Below, in pieces: positions 24,383 to 33,064 of a stretch of DNA of 35,745 nt. This stretch comes from Betaproteobacteria bacterium. GTDB taxonomy: Bacteria; Pseudomonadota; Gammaproteobacteria; Burkholderiales; Burkholderiaceae. Under the pieces are notes generated by a model. That model searched no databases. It was not told where the DNA came from and was given only the letters and a program-made list of their open reading frames with translations. Position 1 is the first letter of the stretch; each line of letters begins with the position of its first letter. Position numbers and translations under genes: made by a program. The stretch spans positions 1 to 35,745 of the forward strand of contig RFMZ01000255.1 in NCBI GenBank assembly GCA_009927445.1, written 5' to 3'.

Positions 24383-26007
24383 GTTATGAACTAAGGATTG
24401 AGAACTTAAATATTTCTTTTGAACAAGGACGAAAACAAAAGAAAGTAGTCGATCAGTTAAGTTTTGTTGTGCCTGCGGGTCGGCGTGTTGCCATTGTTGG
24501 CGAATCAGGTTCAGGTAAATCTTTAACTGCATTATCTGTTTTAGGGCTTTTACCAGACGGTGCACAGGTAAGTGGCCATGTGTCGTGGAATGATCAGAAC
24601 TTATTGCGCGCGAATTTGGAGGACCTGCGAGCCATTCGAGGACGTGAGATTGCGATGGTATTTCAAGAGCCAATGACAGCTCTTAACCCCTTATTTACCG
24701 TAGGTAATCAAATTGTTGAGGCTGTTCTAGTGCATCAGTCTGGGTTACAGAAAGCAGCTGCTTATGCCTTGGCTTTAGAGATGTTAGAACGGGTTGGTTT
24801 GTCGGATGCGCGTATGAAGTTACAAGCATACCCGCATCAGCTTTCAGGCGGTCAGCGTCAACGGGTCATGATTGCGATGGCCTTAGCAAGTAAGCCACGT
24901 TTATTAATTGCTGATGAGCCAACAACGGCTCTAGATGTCAATTTAAGGAAACAAATTTTAGATTTACTCAAGGAGTTGCAGCAAGACCCTGCAGGGCATG
25001 GCATGTCTGTCTTATTAATCACCCATGATCTAAATTTAGTGCGAAAGTTTGCCCAAGACGTGGTGGTGATGCATCAGGGGCGTTTGGTGGAGAGTGGGGC
25101 CGTGCAGGAGATCTTCGAGAATCCGCAAACACCGTATACACGGGCGTTAGTCGAAAGTAAGCCTGACAAAAACTTATTACCAGTTTTACCACTCGCACCT
25201 TATTTGATGAAAGCCGCGGCCATTAGTGTGTCTTATCCTAGGCCAAAGCTTGGTTGGGATCAAGTTCTCACGATGTTTGGGCGCACAGCTTGGAATATCG
25301 TCTTAGACCAAGTCTCTTTAGATTTAAGGCAGGGTGAGACAGTCGGAGTGATTGGTGAGTCGGGGTCTGGTAAGACTACTTTGGGAATGGCACTGTTAGG
25401 ATTGATGCCAGGAATTTCTGCCAAGACCGAGGGGCAGCTAGAGGTTTTTGGACAATCTTGGCATACTTTAGGTGAAGCTCAAAAACGAGCGATGCGAGCT
25501 CGCTTGCAGGTCATATTTCAGGACCCATTTGGGTCACTATCACCACGCATGAGTATTGGGCAGATTATTGCAGAGGGTTTAGCAGTTCATCAGCCGCAGT
25601 TAAGTGCTAAGCAGCAGATGGACCGAGTGTTGGAGGTCCTAATTGAGGTTGGTTTAGAAAAAAACTCGATTGATCGCTATCCACATGAGTTTTCTGGTGG
25701 CCAACGGCAAAGGATTGCGATTGCTCGAGCTTTGATTTTAAAGCCCGAGATATTGATCTTAGACGAGCCAACCTCTGCGTTAGACGTCACCATACAAAAG
25801 CAAGTATTGGGTTTATTGACCCAGCTACAGCATAAATATAATTTGGCATATGTTTTAATTAGCCATGATATTTCAGTGATTGCTGCGATGTCGCACCGGG
25901 TGATTGTTCTGCAGCATGGCCAGATGGTCGAGTCTGGTGCTACTGCAGAGGTGATATATGCTCCCCAGCATCCTTATACACAGCATTTAATTGCCGAAGC
26001 ATTTTGA
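24379..26007 (+). CDS. yejF: YejF-like double ATPase of the peptide importer
   Basis: This 542-aa protein contains two complete ABC ATPase domains in one chain, which is the YejF arrangement. The first has Walker A GESGSGKS, signature LSGGQRQR and Walker B LLIADEPTTALD. The second has Walker A GESGSGKT, signature FSGGQRQR and Walker B ILILDEPTSALD. Each domain has a switch histidine in 'ITHDLNLV' and 'ISHDISVI'. It powers uptake by YejBE of substrates bound by YejA, in relatives small peptides and microcin C. No conserved residue looks lost. Confidence 0.96.
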   Translation: MSYELRIENLNISFEQGRKQKKVVDQLSFVVPAGRRVAIVGESGSGKSLTALSVLGLLPDGAQVSGHVSWNDQNLLRANLEDLRAIRGREIAMVFQEPMTALNPLFTVGNQIVEAVLVHQSGLQKAAAYALALEMLERVGLSDARMKLQAYPHQLSGGQRQRVMIAMALASKPRLLIADEPTTALDVNLRKQILDLLKELQQDPAGHGMSVLLITHDLNLVRKFAQDVVVMHQGRLVESGAVQEIFENPQTPYTRALVESKPDKNLLPVLPLAPYLMKAAAISVSYPRPKLGWDQVLTMFGRTAWNIVLDQVSLDLRQGETVGVIGESGSGKTTLGMALLGLMPGISAKTEGQLEVFGQSWHTLGEAQKRAMRARLQVIFQDPFGSLSPRMSIGQIIAEGLAVHQPQLSAKQQMDRVLEVLIEVGLEKNSIDRYPHEFSGGQRQRIAIARALILKPEILILDEPTSALDVTIQKQVLGLLTQLQHKYNLAYVLISHDISVIAAMSHRVIVLQHGQMVESGATAEVIYAPQHPYTQHLIAEAF

Positions 26008-26026
26008 CGGTTTGTGGATAAAAGGC

Positions 26027-26055
26027 TTGATTAATAAAGAAATTATCTATAAAAT
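26027..26055 (+). promoter_or_regulatory. Candidate promoter of the NlpC/P60-like gene
   Basis: TTGATT at 26027-26032 and TAAAAT at 26050-26055 are 17 bp apart in AT-rich DNA, 32 bp upstream of the proposed start codon. Both hexamers match the consensus at four or five of six positions. The gene may therefore be transcribed apart from the yej operon. Confidence 0.4.
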
Positions 26056-26086
26056 AAAGATTCTTTGTTATTCTAAAAATATTTCT

Positions 26087-26677
26087 ATGTCTTTTCAACG
26101 ACTTACAAGAATAAATTGCGCAGGTACTTTACTAACAATTGCGATTGCTGGTGGTAGTATTTTGCCCGGATTTGCATATAGTCAAACTGTTGAAGAGGCT
26201 ACCGTCACTCCTGTGAAACAAAATTTTTACGGTAAGGTAGTTGGTTCAGTAGTGGGCACTGTTTCTGATAGTTCTTCGACATTAATTAATAATGCGATGC
26301 AGTTAATTGGTGTGCGTTACCGATGGGGTGACAGTGTTCAGACTGGTTTTGATGCGAGTGCGTTTGTTAAATACGTCTTAAAAGATAATTTAGGCTTTCT
26401 GTTTCCGGTTAAGACGGATGACATCAGTAAAGTTGGTTTACAAATCTCCCGCGACAGTTTAAAGCCTGGAGATCTGGTATTTTTTAATACACTGAAACGT
26501 CAAAACTCCCACGTTGGTATTTATGTTGGAGAGAATAAGTTTATTCATGCACCAGCCCGAGGTTCTGGCGTTCGAGTTGATGACATGACTTCTGTTTATT
26601 GGAATATGAGATTTGATGGTGCGCGTCGAGTTGATGCTAAAACGCAGAACGAGCAAGCCGTATTGATGACGCAGTAA
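26087..26677 (+). CDS. NlpC/P60-family protein lacking the catalytic cysteine
   Basis: This 196-aa secreted protein has a signal peptide ending near 'LPGFAYSQ' and one NlpC/P60 (C40) domain, normally a cysteine peptidase that cuts peptidoglycan stem peptides. The domain aligns with the family through 'AMQLIGVRYRWGDS', 'LKPGDLVFFNT', 'SHVGIYVGENKFIHAP' (His142 and His154) and 'YWNMRFDGARRV'. The active-site motif, normally Asp-Cys-Ser-Gly-Phe-Val, reads Asp-Ala-Ser-Ala-Phe-Val (residues 89-94), so the nucleophile is Ala90. The frame is otherwise intact. It is therefore probably a non-catalytic binding or regulatory protein. The ATG at 26087 gives a proper signal peptide; an upstream extension would overlap yejF and lacks sense. 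A terminator follows. Confidence 0.88.
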   Translation: MSFQRLTRINCAGTLLTIAIAGGSILPGFAYSQTVEEATVTPVKQNFYGKVVGSVVGTVSDSSSTLINNAMQLIGVRYRWGDSVQTGFDASAFVKYVLKDNLGFLFPVKTDDISKVGLQISRDSLKPGDLVFFNTLKRQNSHVGIYVGENKFIHAPARGSGVRVDDMTSVYWNMRFDGARRVDAKTQNEQAVLMTQ

Positions 26678-26795
26678 AAATAATCCAAACAATACTTCAC
26701 GCAGAATATCATTCCAATTAGTAAAGTTTTTTTAAGGTATTTTTAACGTATTTTTTGGGGAGAATTTGTTTTAGTCTCTTATTCCCCTATATATC

Positions 26796-26815
26796 AAGAC
26801 CTTCGGGTCTTTTTT
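26796..26815 (+). terminator. Rho-independent terminator between convergent genes
   Basis: AAGACC (26796-26801), a stable TTCG tetraloop and GGTCTT (26806-26811) are followed by a run of T to 26815. It lies between the NlpC/P60-like gene and the convergent patatin-like gene and serves the plus strand; the minus-strand side has no good T run. Confidence 0.88.
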
Positions 26816-26878
26816 GCTTTGGACCTTGTTACTATTTACAGAATAATCTAAAAGTTAACAAGAAAAAATTATCCCGTC

Positions 26879-27814
26879 TTAAGGATTTCCAAAATTAGCG
26901 ATAATATTTTTCAAGGTGTTGATTTGACTTTGCATCGCCACTTCCCCAGCAAGTATTGCGGCATTTCTGGATTTAAAGTCTGTGCCTTTCATATTTGCCA
27001 GTTGAGGGGTCACGACTACATCTGCCATCGGCAGTTCAAAAAAAGAAATACTTTTTCCCATAATGGTTGTGGTTTGCAATAAGACTCCCAAAGTGCCGCT
27101 AAATACTTGCTCGGCAGGCTCGGAAGAAATATTTACGGCGATAATAATATCTGCTCCCATTTGCTTTGCAAAGCGAATAGGTATGGGTGAACTCAGACCA
27201 CCATCGACATAATCGCGTCCAGAAATACTAGTAGGAGCAAATATTCCAGGCACACTACTAGAAGCTCGGACTGCTTGACCAGTATCACCTCTTCGAAAAA
27301 GAATCGGCTCACCTGTTTTGAGGTCAGTGGCCACAATTCCCAGGGGGATTGACATATGTTCAATCAAGCGATTTTTGACGAGTTTATTCGTTTCTATTTG
27401 TAAGGCATCGCCTTTAATAAGTCCACCGAACTTCCCGGTAAATGGATTCGCCCAATCGGCGATCGTCGCCTCGTCCAAAATAATAGCTAATCGGTGTAAT
27501 TCATTGCCGGAGATACCAGTTGCATAAACGGAAGCAATAACGCTACCGGCACTCGTACCCACAATCATATCGGGCTTGATGCCACTGGCCTCGAGCGCTT
27601 TGATCACGCCAATATGCGCAAATCCCCTGGCAGCTCCTCCCCCTAGAGCTAGGCCAATAACTGGTGGCCTTTTATTGGGCTGCATAGATGTTTGATTCGA
27701 GAGGTGGTTTGGGGTTGGATAGATTGCGCAGGAACTGATTAAAACGCAGATAGCCATCAACAAAAAGATATTCCAGCAGGATAGTGATGATTGATGGTTT
27801 TTGGGAGATGGCAT
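26879..27814 (-). CDS. Patatin-like phospholipase family lipoprotein (RssA-like)
   Basis: This 311-aa predicted lipoprotein has a signal peptide ending in Leu-Ile-Ser-Ser-Cys (Cys29). The patatin fold has the oxyanion motif 'LALGGGAARGFAHIGV' from residue 55, the nucleophile Ser88 in GTSAGS and the catalytic Asp in 'DYVDGGLSSPIPI', so the Ser-Asp dyad is complete. It would act as a lipid acyl hydrolase in the envelope. It resembles RssA-type bacterial patatins with an added lipoprotein signal. It is convergent with the NlpC/P60-like gene. The substrate is unknown. Confidence 0.92.
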   Translation of the reverse strand: MPSPKNHQSSLSCWNIFLLMAICVLISSCAIYPTPNHLSNQTSMQPNKRPPVIGLALGGGAARGFAHIGVIKALEASGIKPDMIVGTSAGSVIASVYATGISGNELHRLAIILDEATIADWANPFTGKFGGLIKGDALQIETNKLVKNRLIEHMSIPLGIVATDLKTGEPILFRRGDTGQAVRASSSVPGIFAPTSISGRDYVDGGLSSPIPIRFAKQMGADIIIAVNISSEPAEQVFSGTLGVLLQTTTIMGKSISFFELPMADVVVTPQLANMKGTDFKSRNAAILAGEVAMQSQINTLKNIIANFGNP

Positions 27815-28278
27815 GGATTGATATGGGGGTGAGCTTTTACAAGTTGTATGGCAAACGACTTTTTAGGCAGGTGGAATAGCCCTAGGTTTTACATGAGCTA
27901 CCTCTATTAGCAGCGAGCACTTTAAAGCAGTCTCGAGGAGTGGCGGAGGGTTTCATCAAAAGATTTGTTTTTGGGTTAGATCAAAATTGCTATGAATGCT
28001 AAGATAATCGGTTATCATAATGCTCAGGGTTATTCGCTGCAACTAATTGTGGCTTAAATCTCTTGAGATTTCTCAAGGCATCAGCGTATTATTTAATTTT
28101 AGGTTGAGTTGTAGTGGTTTCGTATGACTATACCCGCAGACTCATTCATGAAACGACTTTGGATCATTCCACTTCGAACATGTTGAGATGTATTCTAAAG
28201 TTCAAAATAAATTTAAAATCCGAAGACTTTTGGCTTCACTAAGAAAGTAACTTAATTAAGCAATTTCGATTGCCACAT
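27815..28278. other. Intergenic region of about 460 bp before scpB
   Basis: I find no gene here, no tRNA and no frame longer than about 20 codons with a ribosome site. It should contain the divergent promoters of the patatin-like gene and scpB. A pair of overlapping inverted repeats at 28056-28077 is the only clear structure, plus a small repeat around GATAATCGGTTATC near 28003-28016. Confidence 0.5.
28056..28077. repeat. Two mutually exclusive overlapping inverted repeats
   Basis: AAATCTC (28056-28062) pairs with GAGATTT (28065-28071), and CTTGAGA (28062-28068) pairs with TCTCAAG (28071-28077). Each is a perfect 7-bp inverted repeat with a 2-bp centre, and they share bases so only one could form at a time. 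This may be overlapping operator half-sites or a small RNA switch upstream of scpB. Confidence 0.4.
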
Positions 28279-29019
28279 ATGATGATTGAAAACCATTACA
28301 AGACAGTCCTTGAGACGGCGCTTTTATGCGCCCCTGAACCCCTCTCTTTGAACGAGTTAGGTCGTTTATATGGTGATGAGGTAAGTACTGAAAATATCAT
28401 TACCTGGTTAAATGAGTTACAGCACGACTGGGCAAGTGCTGGCATGGAGTTAGTTCACCTAGCTACTGGTTGGCGTTTCCAAAGCCGTTTGTCCATGCGT
28501 GAGTATTTAGATCGATTAACGGTTGATAAGCCACCGAAATACTCTCGGGCAGTACTTGAAACTTTAGCCATTATTGCCTATCGACAGCCAGTTACACGTG
28601 GCGAGATTGAAGAAATTCGGGGAGTAACTGTTAGTACCCAAATTATTCGACAACTCGAGGATCGAAATTGGATTGAGATTATTGGTCATAAAGATACGAT
28701 TGGTCGGCCGGCATTATTCGCCACCTCTAAGCAGTTTCTAGATGATATGGGCTTGGCTAGTTTACAAGCCCTACCAACCTTAGAAGAAGGTATGGTGGTA
28801 GTCGATTTAGCTCAGCAAGTGATTAATTTTGAAAACACGCTGCTTGAGCCATTGAATGATTTATCTGTAGCAACTGCTTCCCTAGCAACTGCTGCCGAGT
28901 CATCATTGTCAGGTGTCACAAGTCAATTGACCGATTCATCGGTTGGCGATCTTGATCTTGTGCAGGACAATGCATCGCCCCCTTTCATAGAAAAAAATTC
29001 TGCCAATGAACCCAAATAG
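28279..29019 (+). CDS. scpB: Segregation and condensation protein ScpB
   Basis: ScpB is the small winged-helix partner of ScpA and SMC in the chromosome-compacting complex. The 246-aa protein shows the family core: '[19 protein letters not shown]', '[21 protein letters not shown]' and '[31 protein letters not shown]' in overlapping helices, with 'LATSKQFL'-like residues ([15 protein letters not shown]) closing the second winged helix. The C-terminal tail, rich in Ala, Ser and Thr, is lineage-specific. I chose the ATG at 28279; a TTG at 28270 and an ATG at 28282 are alternatives and none has a strong ribosome site. It overlaps rluB by 14 bp. Confidence 0.94.
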   Translation: MMIENHYKTVLETALLCAPEPLSLNELGRLYGDEVSTENIITWLNELQHDWASAGMELVHLATGWRFQSRLSMREYLDRLTVDKPPKYSRAVLETLAIIAYRQPVTRGEIEEIRGVTVSTQIIRQLEDRNWIEIIGHKDTIGRPALFATSKQFLDDMGLASLQALPTLEEGMVVVDLAQQVINFENTLLEPLNDLSVATASLATAAESSLSGVTSQLTDSSVGDLDLVQDNASPPFIEKNSANEPK

Positions 29020-30874
29020 TAATGACCCGCATGATCTGTCGGGTCCGGTAATCGATCAGCCTCAGTCGACTTCGGAGGCTCCAAATCTGAATAAGAGTGC
29101 TTCAGGCTCTGTCCAGGGAGTTGACGGGGTTGGAGGGGCAGTGGGCCCAAATCCTGCCGAAAGTTCGGAGCAACGTCGCTTACGCAATCCACGTTTTGGT
29201 AAAAAGGGTGGGCGTTTTAATCAACATAAAAAACCGAAATTAGACGAAGCCGGTAATCCTATTCCAAATACTAGTCAGCCGTTTGAAGGTCGAACCCAAC
29301 ATGATCGCCCCAAAGGCAAGCCTCATGGCGCTCGCCATCAGCAGAAAACACCGCACCATCCGAATCCGCAAAATAACTCTAATCAGCAGGCACTTATTCA
29401 GGAAAGTCAGCAATTATTTGCGCAAGTTGTTTCTGGTGAGTTTGATGCTTTATTAGATATGCCGGAAAATATTGTTTCGAATCTGGGCAATCCTCACCAT
29501 GATGAGGGGCAACATCAACCGATTGTTGATCCAAGTTTAAAGGCTTTAGAGGATGCTGAATTAGCTTCTAGCGGTCGTGATGGTGAGCACCGTGAGTCAT
29601 TAGAGGATGACCAATTACCTGATCACTATCAATTTGCCAATGTCGACGATTTGCCAATGTCTTTGCGGGATGATGTGTGGTCTGACCTAGATGGCCTAGA
29701 TGACGATGCCGAAGACGAAGACACGGTTAAATTACATAAGGTTTTAGCGGATGCTGGGATGGGTTCTCGGCGGGAGATGGAAGATTTAATTATTCAGGGG
29801 CGAGTTTCTGTAAATAGTATGCCAGCGCATATTGGTCAGCGGATTGGACCTACTGATCAAGTACGAATCAACGGCAAGCAAGTGCATCGTAAGATCCAAA
29901 CTAAACCTGCGAGAGTATTGATTTACCACAAGCCGGCCGGGGAAATTGTTAGTCAATCTGACCCAGAAGGTCGTCCAACAGTGTTTGAGCGCCTACCTAA
30001 GCCTAAGGGGGGGAGATGGATTGCAGTTGGACGTTTAGACTTTAATACAGAGGGCTTACTTTTATTCACGACTTCAGGAGAGTTGGCGAATCGCTTAATG
30101 CATCCAAGATATGGCATTGAGCGTGAATATGCAGTGCGCGTGTTAGGAGAGTTAGAACACGAACAATTGCAATCATTAAAGACGGGGATTACTCTAGAGG
30201 ACGGTGTTGCGAAGTTTTTACGAATAGCCGACGGGGGTGGTGAAGGGGCTAATCGTTGGTATCAAGTTGCTTTGACTGAGGGGAAGAATCGTGAAGTGCG
30301 GCGCATGTTTGAAGCGGTTGGTCATATTGTTTCGAGGTTGATTCGAACACGCTATGGAATTTTTATATTGCCACCGCGTTTACGTCGGGGGCGATTTGAA
30401 GAGGTCCCTGTGGAGCAGGTTATACAGTTGATGAAAGCGGCTGGCCTAAAAGTGCCACAGCAGTCAAGCTCAAACTTTGGTAAGGGCGCTCGAACTAGTG
30501 AACGTCCGTCGGAGGGGGGGCAGCCAGACCCTATGCAAACATCTGTTTCTTATTGGGGTTCAAGAGAAGCCCTCAAGATGGCTGATAATCATCATGGCTT
30601 GACCCAATACCGCAGTGGCTCAGGGAATTCTTCGGGGCAGGGGAATGCAAACGGCAACCACCAAAAGAGCGGAAATAATCACCAAAAATCTGGTCAAGTT
30701 GGTCGAGGCGGGCAGCGTGGCTCTAGTGGAATGAAGATTTCACATGAAAGTGGGTTTGCGGGTCCAAGTGGGGGAGGTGGAACTGGTCGTCGACCATCCA
30801 AGGCAGGTTCTAAGAATCGACCTAAAACAGGTTATGTAGGTTCTCGCGCCAAGAAACCTGGCGGGATGAGTTAA
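29006..30874 (+). CDS. rluB: 23S rRNA pseudouridine synthase, RluB type, with long disordered extensions
   Basis: Proteins of this family convert U2605 (E. coli numbering) of 23S rRNA to pseudouridine. The central part holds an S4 RNA-binding domain from about residue 242 ('[20 protein letters not shown]') and the RsuA/RluB catalytic domain with the catalytic Asp in '[15 protein letters not shown]' near residue 345, then '[16 protein letters not shown]'. The chain is 622 aa, about twice the catalytic core. The first 240 residues are polar with Asn/Gln/His and basic patches, and the last 130 are Gly/Ser/Asn/Lys-rich, as in other betaproteobacterial relatives. Both tails may bind RNA. The ATG lies inside the end of scpB, indicating coupling. 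Confidence 0.93.
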   Translation: MNPNSNDPHDLSGPVIDQPQSTSEAPNLNKSASGSVQGVDGVGGAVGPNPAESSEQRRLRNPRFGKKGGRFNQHKKPKLDEAGNPIPNTSQPFEGRTQHDRPKGKPHGARHQQKTPHHPNPQNNSNQQALIQESQQLFAQVVSGEFDALLDMPENIVSNLGNPHHDEGQHQPIVDPSLKALEDAELASSGRDGEHRESLEDDQLPDHYQFANVDDLPMSLRDDVWSDLDGLDDDAEDEDTVKLHKVLADAGMGSRREMEDLIIQGRVSVNSMPAHIGQRIGPTDQVRINGKQVHRKIQTKPARVLIYHKPAGEIVSQSDPEGRPTVFERLPKPKGGRWIAVGRLDFNTEGLLLFTTSGELANRLMHPRYGIEREYAVRVLGELEHEQLQSLKTGITLEDGVAKFLRIADGGGEGANRWYQVALTEGKNREVRRMFEAVGHIVSRLIRTRYGIFILPPRLRRGRFEEVPVEQVIQLMKAAGLKVPQQSSSNFGKGARTSERPSEGGQPDPMQTSVSYWGSREALKMADNHHGLTQYRSGSGNSSGQGNANGNHQKSGNNHQKSGQVGRGGQRGSSGMKISHESGFAGPSGGGGTGRRPSKAGSKNRPKTGYVGSRAKKPGGMS

Positions 30875-30920
30875 TTTAGTATATAATCTTATTTACTAAA
30901 TTTAGTACTGAAATTTAGTA
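30873..30920. repeat. Three phased 9-bp repeats and -10 element upstream of rimP
   Basis: AATTTAGTA occurs at 30873-30881, 30899-30907 and 30912-30920, with starts 26 and 13 bp apart, a multiple of 13. The middle copy lies in a perfect 14-bp palindrome, TACTAAATTTAGTA, at 30894-30907. A perfect TATAAT at 30882-30887 lies beside the first copy; the matching -35 position is poor. It looks like a promoter with repeated regulator sites for the rimP-nusA-infB operon. Confidence 0.45.
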
Positions 30921-30979
30921 TTTATGTAGTCAAAAACATCGTAAAAAAAGCGTTAAAAAAACTGCAGTAATAATGTTGG

Positions 30980-31005
30980 AAATGGGCACTTGCCCATTTT
31001 TTTTT
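30980..31005 (+). terminator. Intrinsic terminator / attenuator in the rimP leader
   Basis: AAATGGGC (30980-30987) and GCCCATTT (30992-30999) form an 8-bp stem with a 4-nt loop, followed by an uninterrupted T tract to 31005. It ends transcription from rluB and also lies between the likely -10 element at 30882 and the rimP start, so it could act as an attenuator of the nusA operon. Confidence 0.88.
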
Positions 31006-31085
31006 GGATGAATCGGTTTTGTTCATTTGAAAAATTTTTAGTTTTATATGAATTGCGCAACGAGATTAACAACGGGATTAGCAAC

Positions 31086-31577
31086 GTGAATCAGGCCATT
31101 ATTATTGCAGAAGTTGTCGAGAATTTAGGATACTCACTAGTTGATATTGAGCGGGAGGGTCGTGGTTTATTGCGGGTCACGATAGAAAACCAAAATCCTG
31201 ATGAGCTAATTACGGTTGGAGATTGCGAGAAGGTAAGCCATCAATTAACTTATACGTTGCCAGTCGAAAATGTGCCTTTTGATCGTTTGGAGGTTTCTTC
31301 GCCAGGAGTGGACCGGGTGATTAAAACGGCCGAAGATTTTATACGTTTTAATGGGCTAGAAATCAATTTAAAGTTACGTGTTGCCATGGGCAATCGTAAA
31401 AATTTTACGGGTGTTTTACAAGGCTTAGTAAAAGGCTCTGTAGCATCCCGGGATGCTGTTTGGGGTTTGCTGATAGAACCAAAACCTGGTGAATCAGCAA
31501 TGCTTGAATTTACATTGGCGGATGTTGATAAAGCTCGCTTAGTACCAGTATTAGATTTTAAAGGAAAAAAATCATGA
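31086..31577 (+). CDS. rimP: Ribosome maturation factor RimP
   Basis: RimP assists assembly of the 30S subunit. From the GTG at 31086 the protein is 163 aa and aligns with the family from '[18 protein letters not shown]', through '[12 protein letters not shown]', '[14 protein letters not shown]', '[18 protein letters not shown]' (the conserved SSPG motif) to the C-terminal SH3-like strand '[10 protein letters not shown]'. An in-frame ATG at 31008 and a codon at 30990 lie in or directly after the terminator hairpin, and the residues they would add are unlike the family; hence the GTG, with GGGATT upstream as a modest ribosome site. It overlaps nusA by four bases, the start of the usual rimP-nusA-infB operon. 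Confidence 0.93.
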   Translation: MNQAIIIAEVVENLGYSLVDIEREGRGLLRVTIENQNPDELITVGDCEKVSHQLTYTLPVENVPFDRLEVSSPGVDRVIKTAEDFIRFNGLEINLKLRVAMGNRKNFTGVLQGLVKGSVASRDAVWGLLIEPKPGESAMLEFTLADVDKARLVPVLDFKGKKS

Positions 31578-33049
31578 GTAAAGAAGTTCTCCTTTTAGTA
31601 GATGCCCTTGCGCACGAGAAGAATGTTGATCGTGCGGTAGTTTTTGATGCGCTTGAATTAGCTTTAGCATCAGCAACAAAAAAGCGCTACAACATGGATG
31701 TGGATATTCGGGTATCAATTGATACGCATACAGGAGAGTATGAAACCTATCGGCGTTGGCTAGTAGTTCCTAATGAAGCTGGCTTACAGGAGGCGGATAA
31801 AGAAATTCTGCTCTTTGAGGCTCAAGAGGATATTGCTGATATTGAGGTTGGTGAGTTCATGGAGGATGTGATCGAATCCGTTGCCTTTGGAAGAATTGGC
31901 GCGCAGGCTGCCAAGCAGGTAATTTTGCAACGTATTCGCGACGCTGAGCGTGAACAGATTCTGAATGACTTTTTAGAGCGTGGTGAAAAGGTTATGAATG
32001 GTACTGTTAAGCGAGCCGATAAGAATGGTTTAATCATTGAATCTGGTCGAGTTGAGGCTTTACTGAGGCGTGATCAAATGATCCCCAAAGAAAACTTGCG
32101 AAGTGGCGATAGAGTGCGAGCTTATATTTTAAAAGTCGATCGAGAAGCCCGTGGTCCACAAGTTGAATTGTCTAGAACTTGTCCAGAGTTTTTGCTGAAG
32201 TTATTTGAAAATGAAGTACCAGAAATCGAGCAAGGTTTATTAGAGCTCAAAGGAGCTGCTCGAGACCCAGGCGTGCGTGCCAAAATTGCTGTTGTTACAC
32301 ATGACAAGCGCGTAGATCCAATTGGTACATGCGTTGGTGTGCGCGGCACACGCGTCACTGCAGTTCGAAATGAGGTAGCGGGTGAGGCGGTAGATATTGT
32401 TTTATGGTCTGAAGATCCAGCGCAATTTGTGATTGGTGCCTTAGCGCCCGCGCAAGTATCTTCGATTGTGGTTGATGAAGAAAGGCATGCGATGGATGTG
32501 GTGGTTGACGAAGAGAACCTAGCCATTGCCATTGGTCGAAGTGGTCAGAATGTGCGCTTAGCTAGTGAATTGACAACTTGGCAGATCAATATTATGACCC
32601 CAGAAGAATCAGCCAAGAAAACTGAAGACGAGTCCCAGAAAATTCGCGAACTTTTTATTGCTAAGTTAGATGTAGACGCTGAAGTTGCCGACATCTTGAT
32701 TGAGGAGGGTTTTGGAAGTTTAGAAGAAGTAGCTTACGTCCCATTGAGTGAGATGTTAGAAATTGATGCCTTTGATGAAGATACTGTAAATGAGTTACGA
32801 ACAAGGGCACGTGATTCGTTATTAACGATGGAGATCGCCAAGGAAGAAGATGCCGAGGAAGTATCGCAAACGTTAGAGTCGGTAGATGGCATGACTGCAG
32901 ATTTAGTTGTGCAGTTAGCTAGTAATAATATTTCTTCCAGAGATGATTTGGCCGAGTTGGCTGTTGATGAACTAGTAGAGATGACCCAAATTGATGAGGA
33001 GCGTGCGAAGCTTCTCATTATGACGGCTCGTGCTCACTGGTTTAACTGA
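31574..33049 (+). CDS. nusA: Transcription termination/antitermination factor NusA
   Basis: NusA binds RNA polymerase and nascent RNA and controls pausing, termination and antitermination. The 491-aa chain has the N-terminal polymerase-binding domain ('[21 protein letters not shown]'), an S1 domain ('[19 protein letters not shown]'), two KH domains ('[22 protein letters not shown]' and '[18 protein letters not shown]') and two C-terminal acidic helix-hairpin-helix repeats. Length and order are normal for a proteobacterial NusA. The ATG overlaps rimP by four bases; infB starts 15 bp after its stop. Confidence 0.97.
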   Translation: MSKEVLLLVDALAHEKNVDRAVVFDALELALASATKKRYNMDVDIRVSIDTHTGEYETYRRWLVVPNEAGLQEADKEILLFEAQEDIADIEVGEFMEDVIESVAFGRIGAQAAKQVILQRIRDAEREQILNDFLERGEKVMNGTVKRADKNGLIIESGRVEALLRRDQMIPKENLRSGDRVRAYILKVDREARGPQVELSRTCPEFLLKLFENEVPEIEQGLLELKGAARDPGVRAKIAVVTHDKRVDPIGTCVGVRGTRVTAVRNEVAGEAVDIVLWSEDPAQFVIGALAPAQVSSIVVDEERHAMDVVVDEENLAIAIGRSGQNVRLASELTTWQINIMTPEESAKKTEDESQKIRELFIAKLDVDAEVADILIEEGFGSLEEVAYVPLSEMLEIDAFDEDTVNELRTRARDSLLTMEIAKEEDAEEVSQTLESVDGMTADLVVQLASNNISSRDDLAELAVDELVEMTQIDEERAKLLIMTARAHWFN

Positions 33050-33064
33050 AGATGAAGGGATCGC

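Noticed and set aside
27815..28278. tRNA or small RNA gene before scpB
   Set aside because: No cloverleaf, no T-loop consensus and no promoter-hairpin-T-tract unit could be found in either strand.
30990..31085. Upstream extension of RimP beginning in the terminator hairpin
   Set aside because: Translation would begin within the terminator stem/T tract, and the added residues do not resemble RimP. The GTG at 31086 aligns with the family start.
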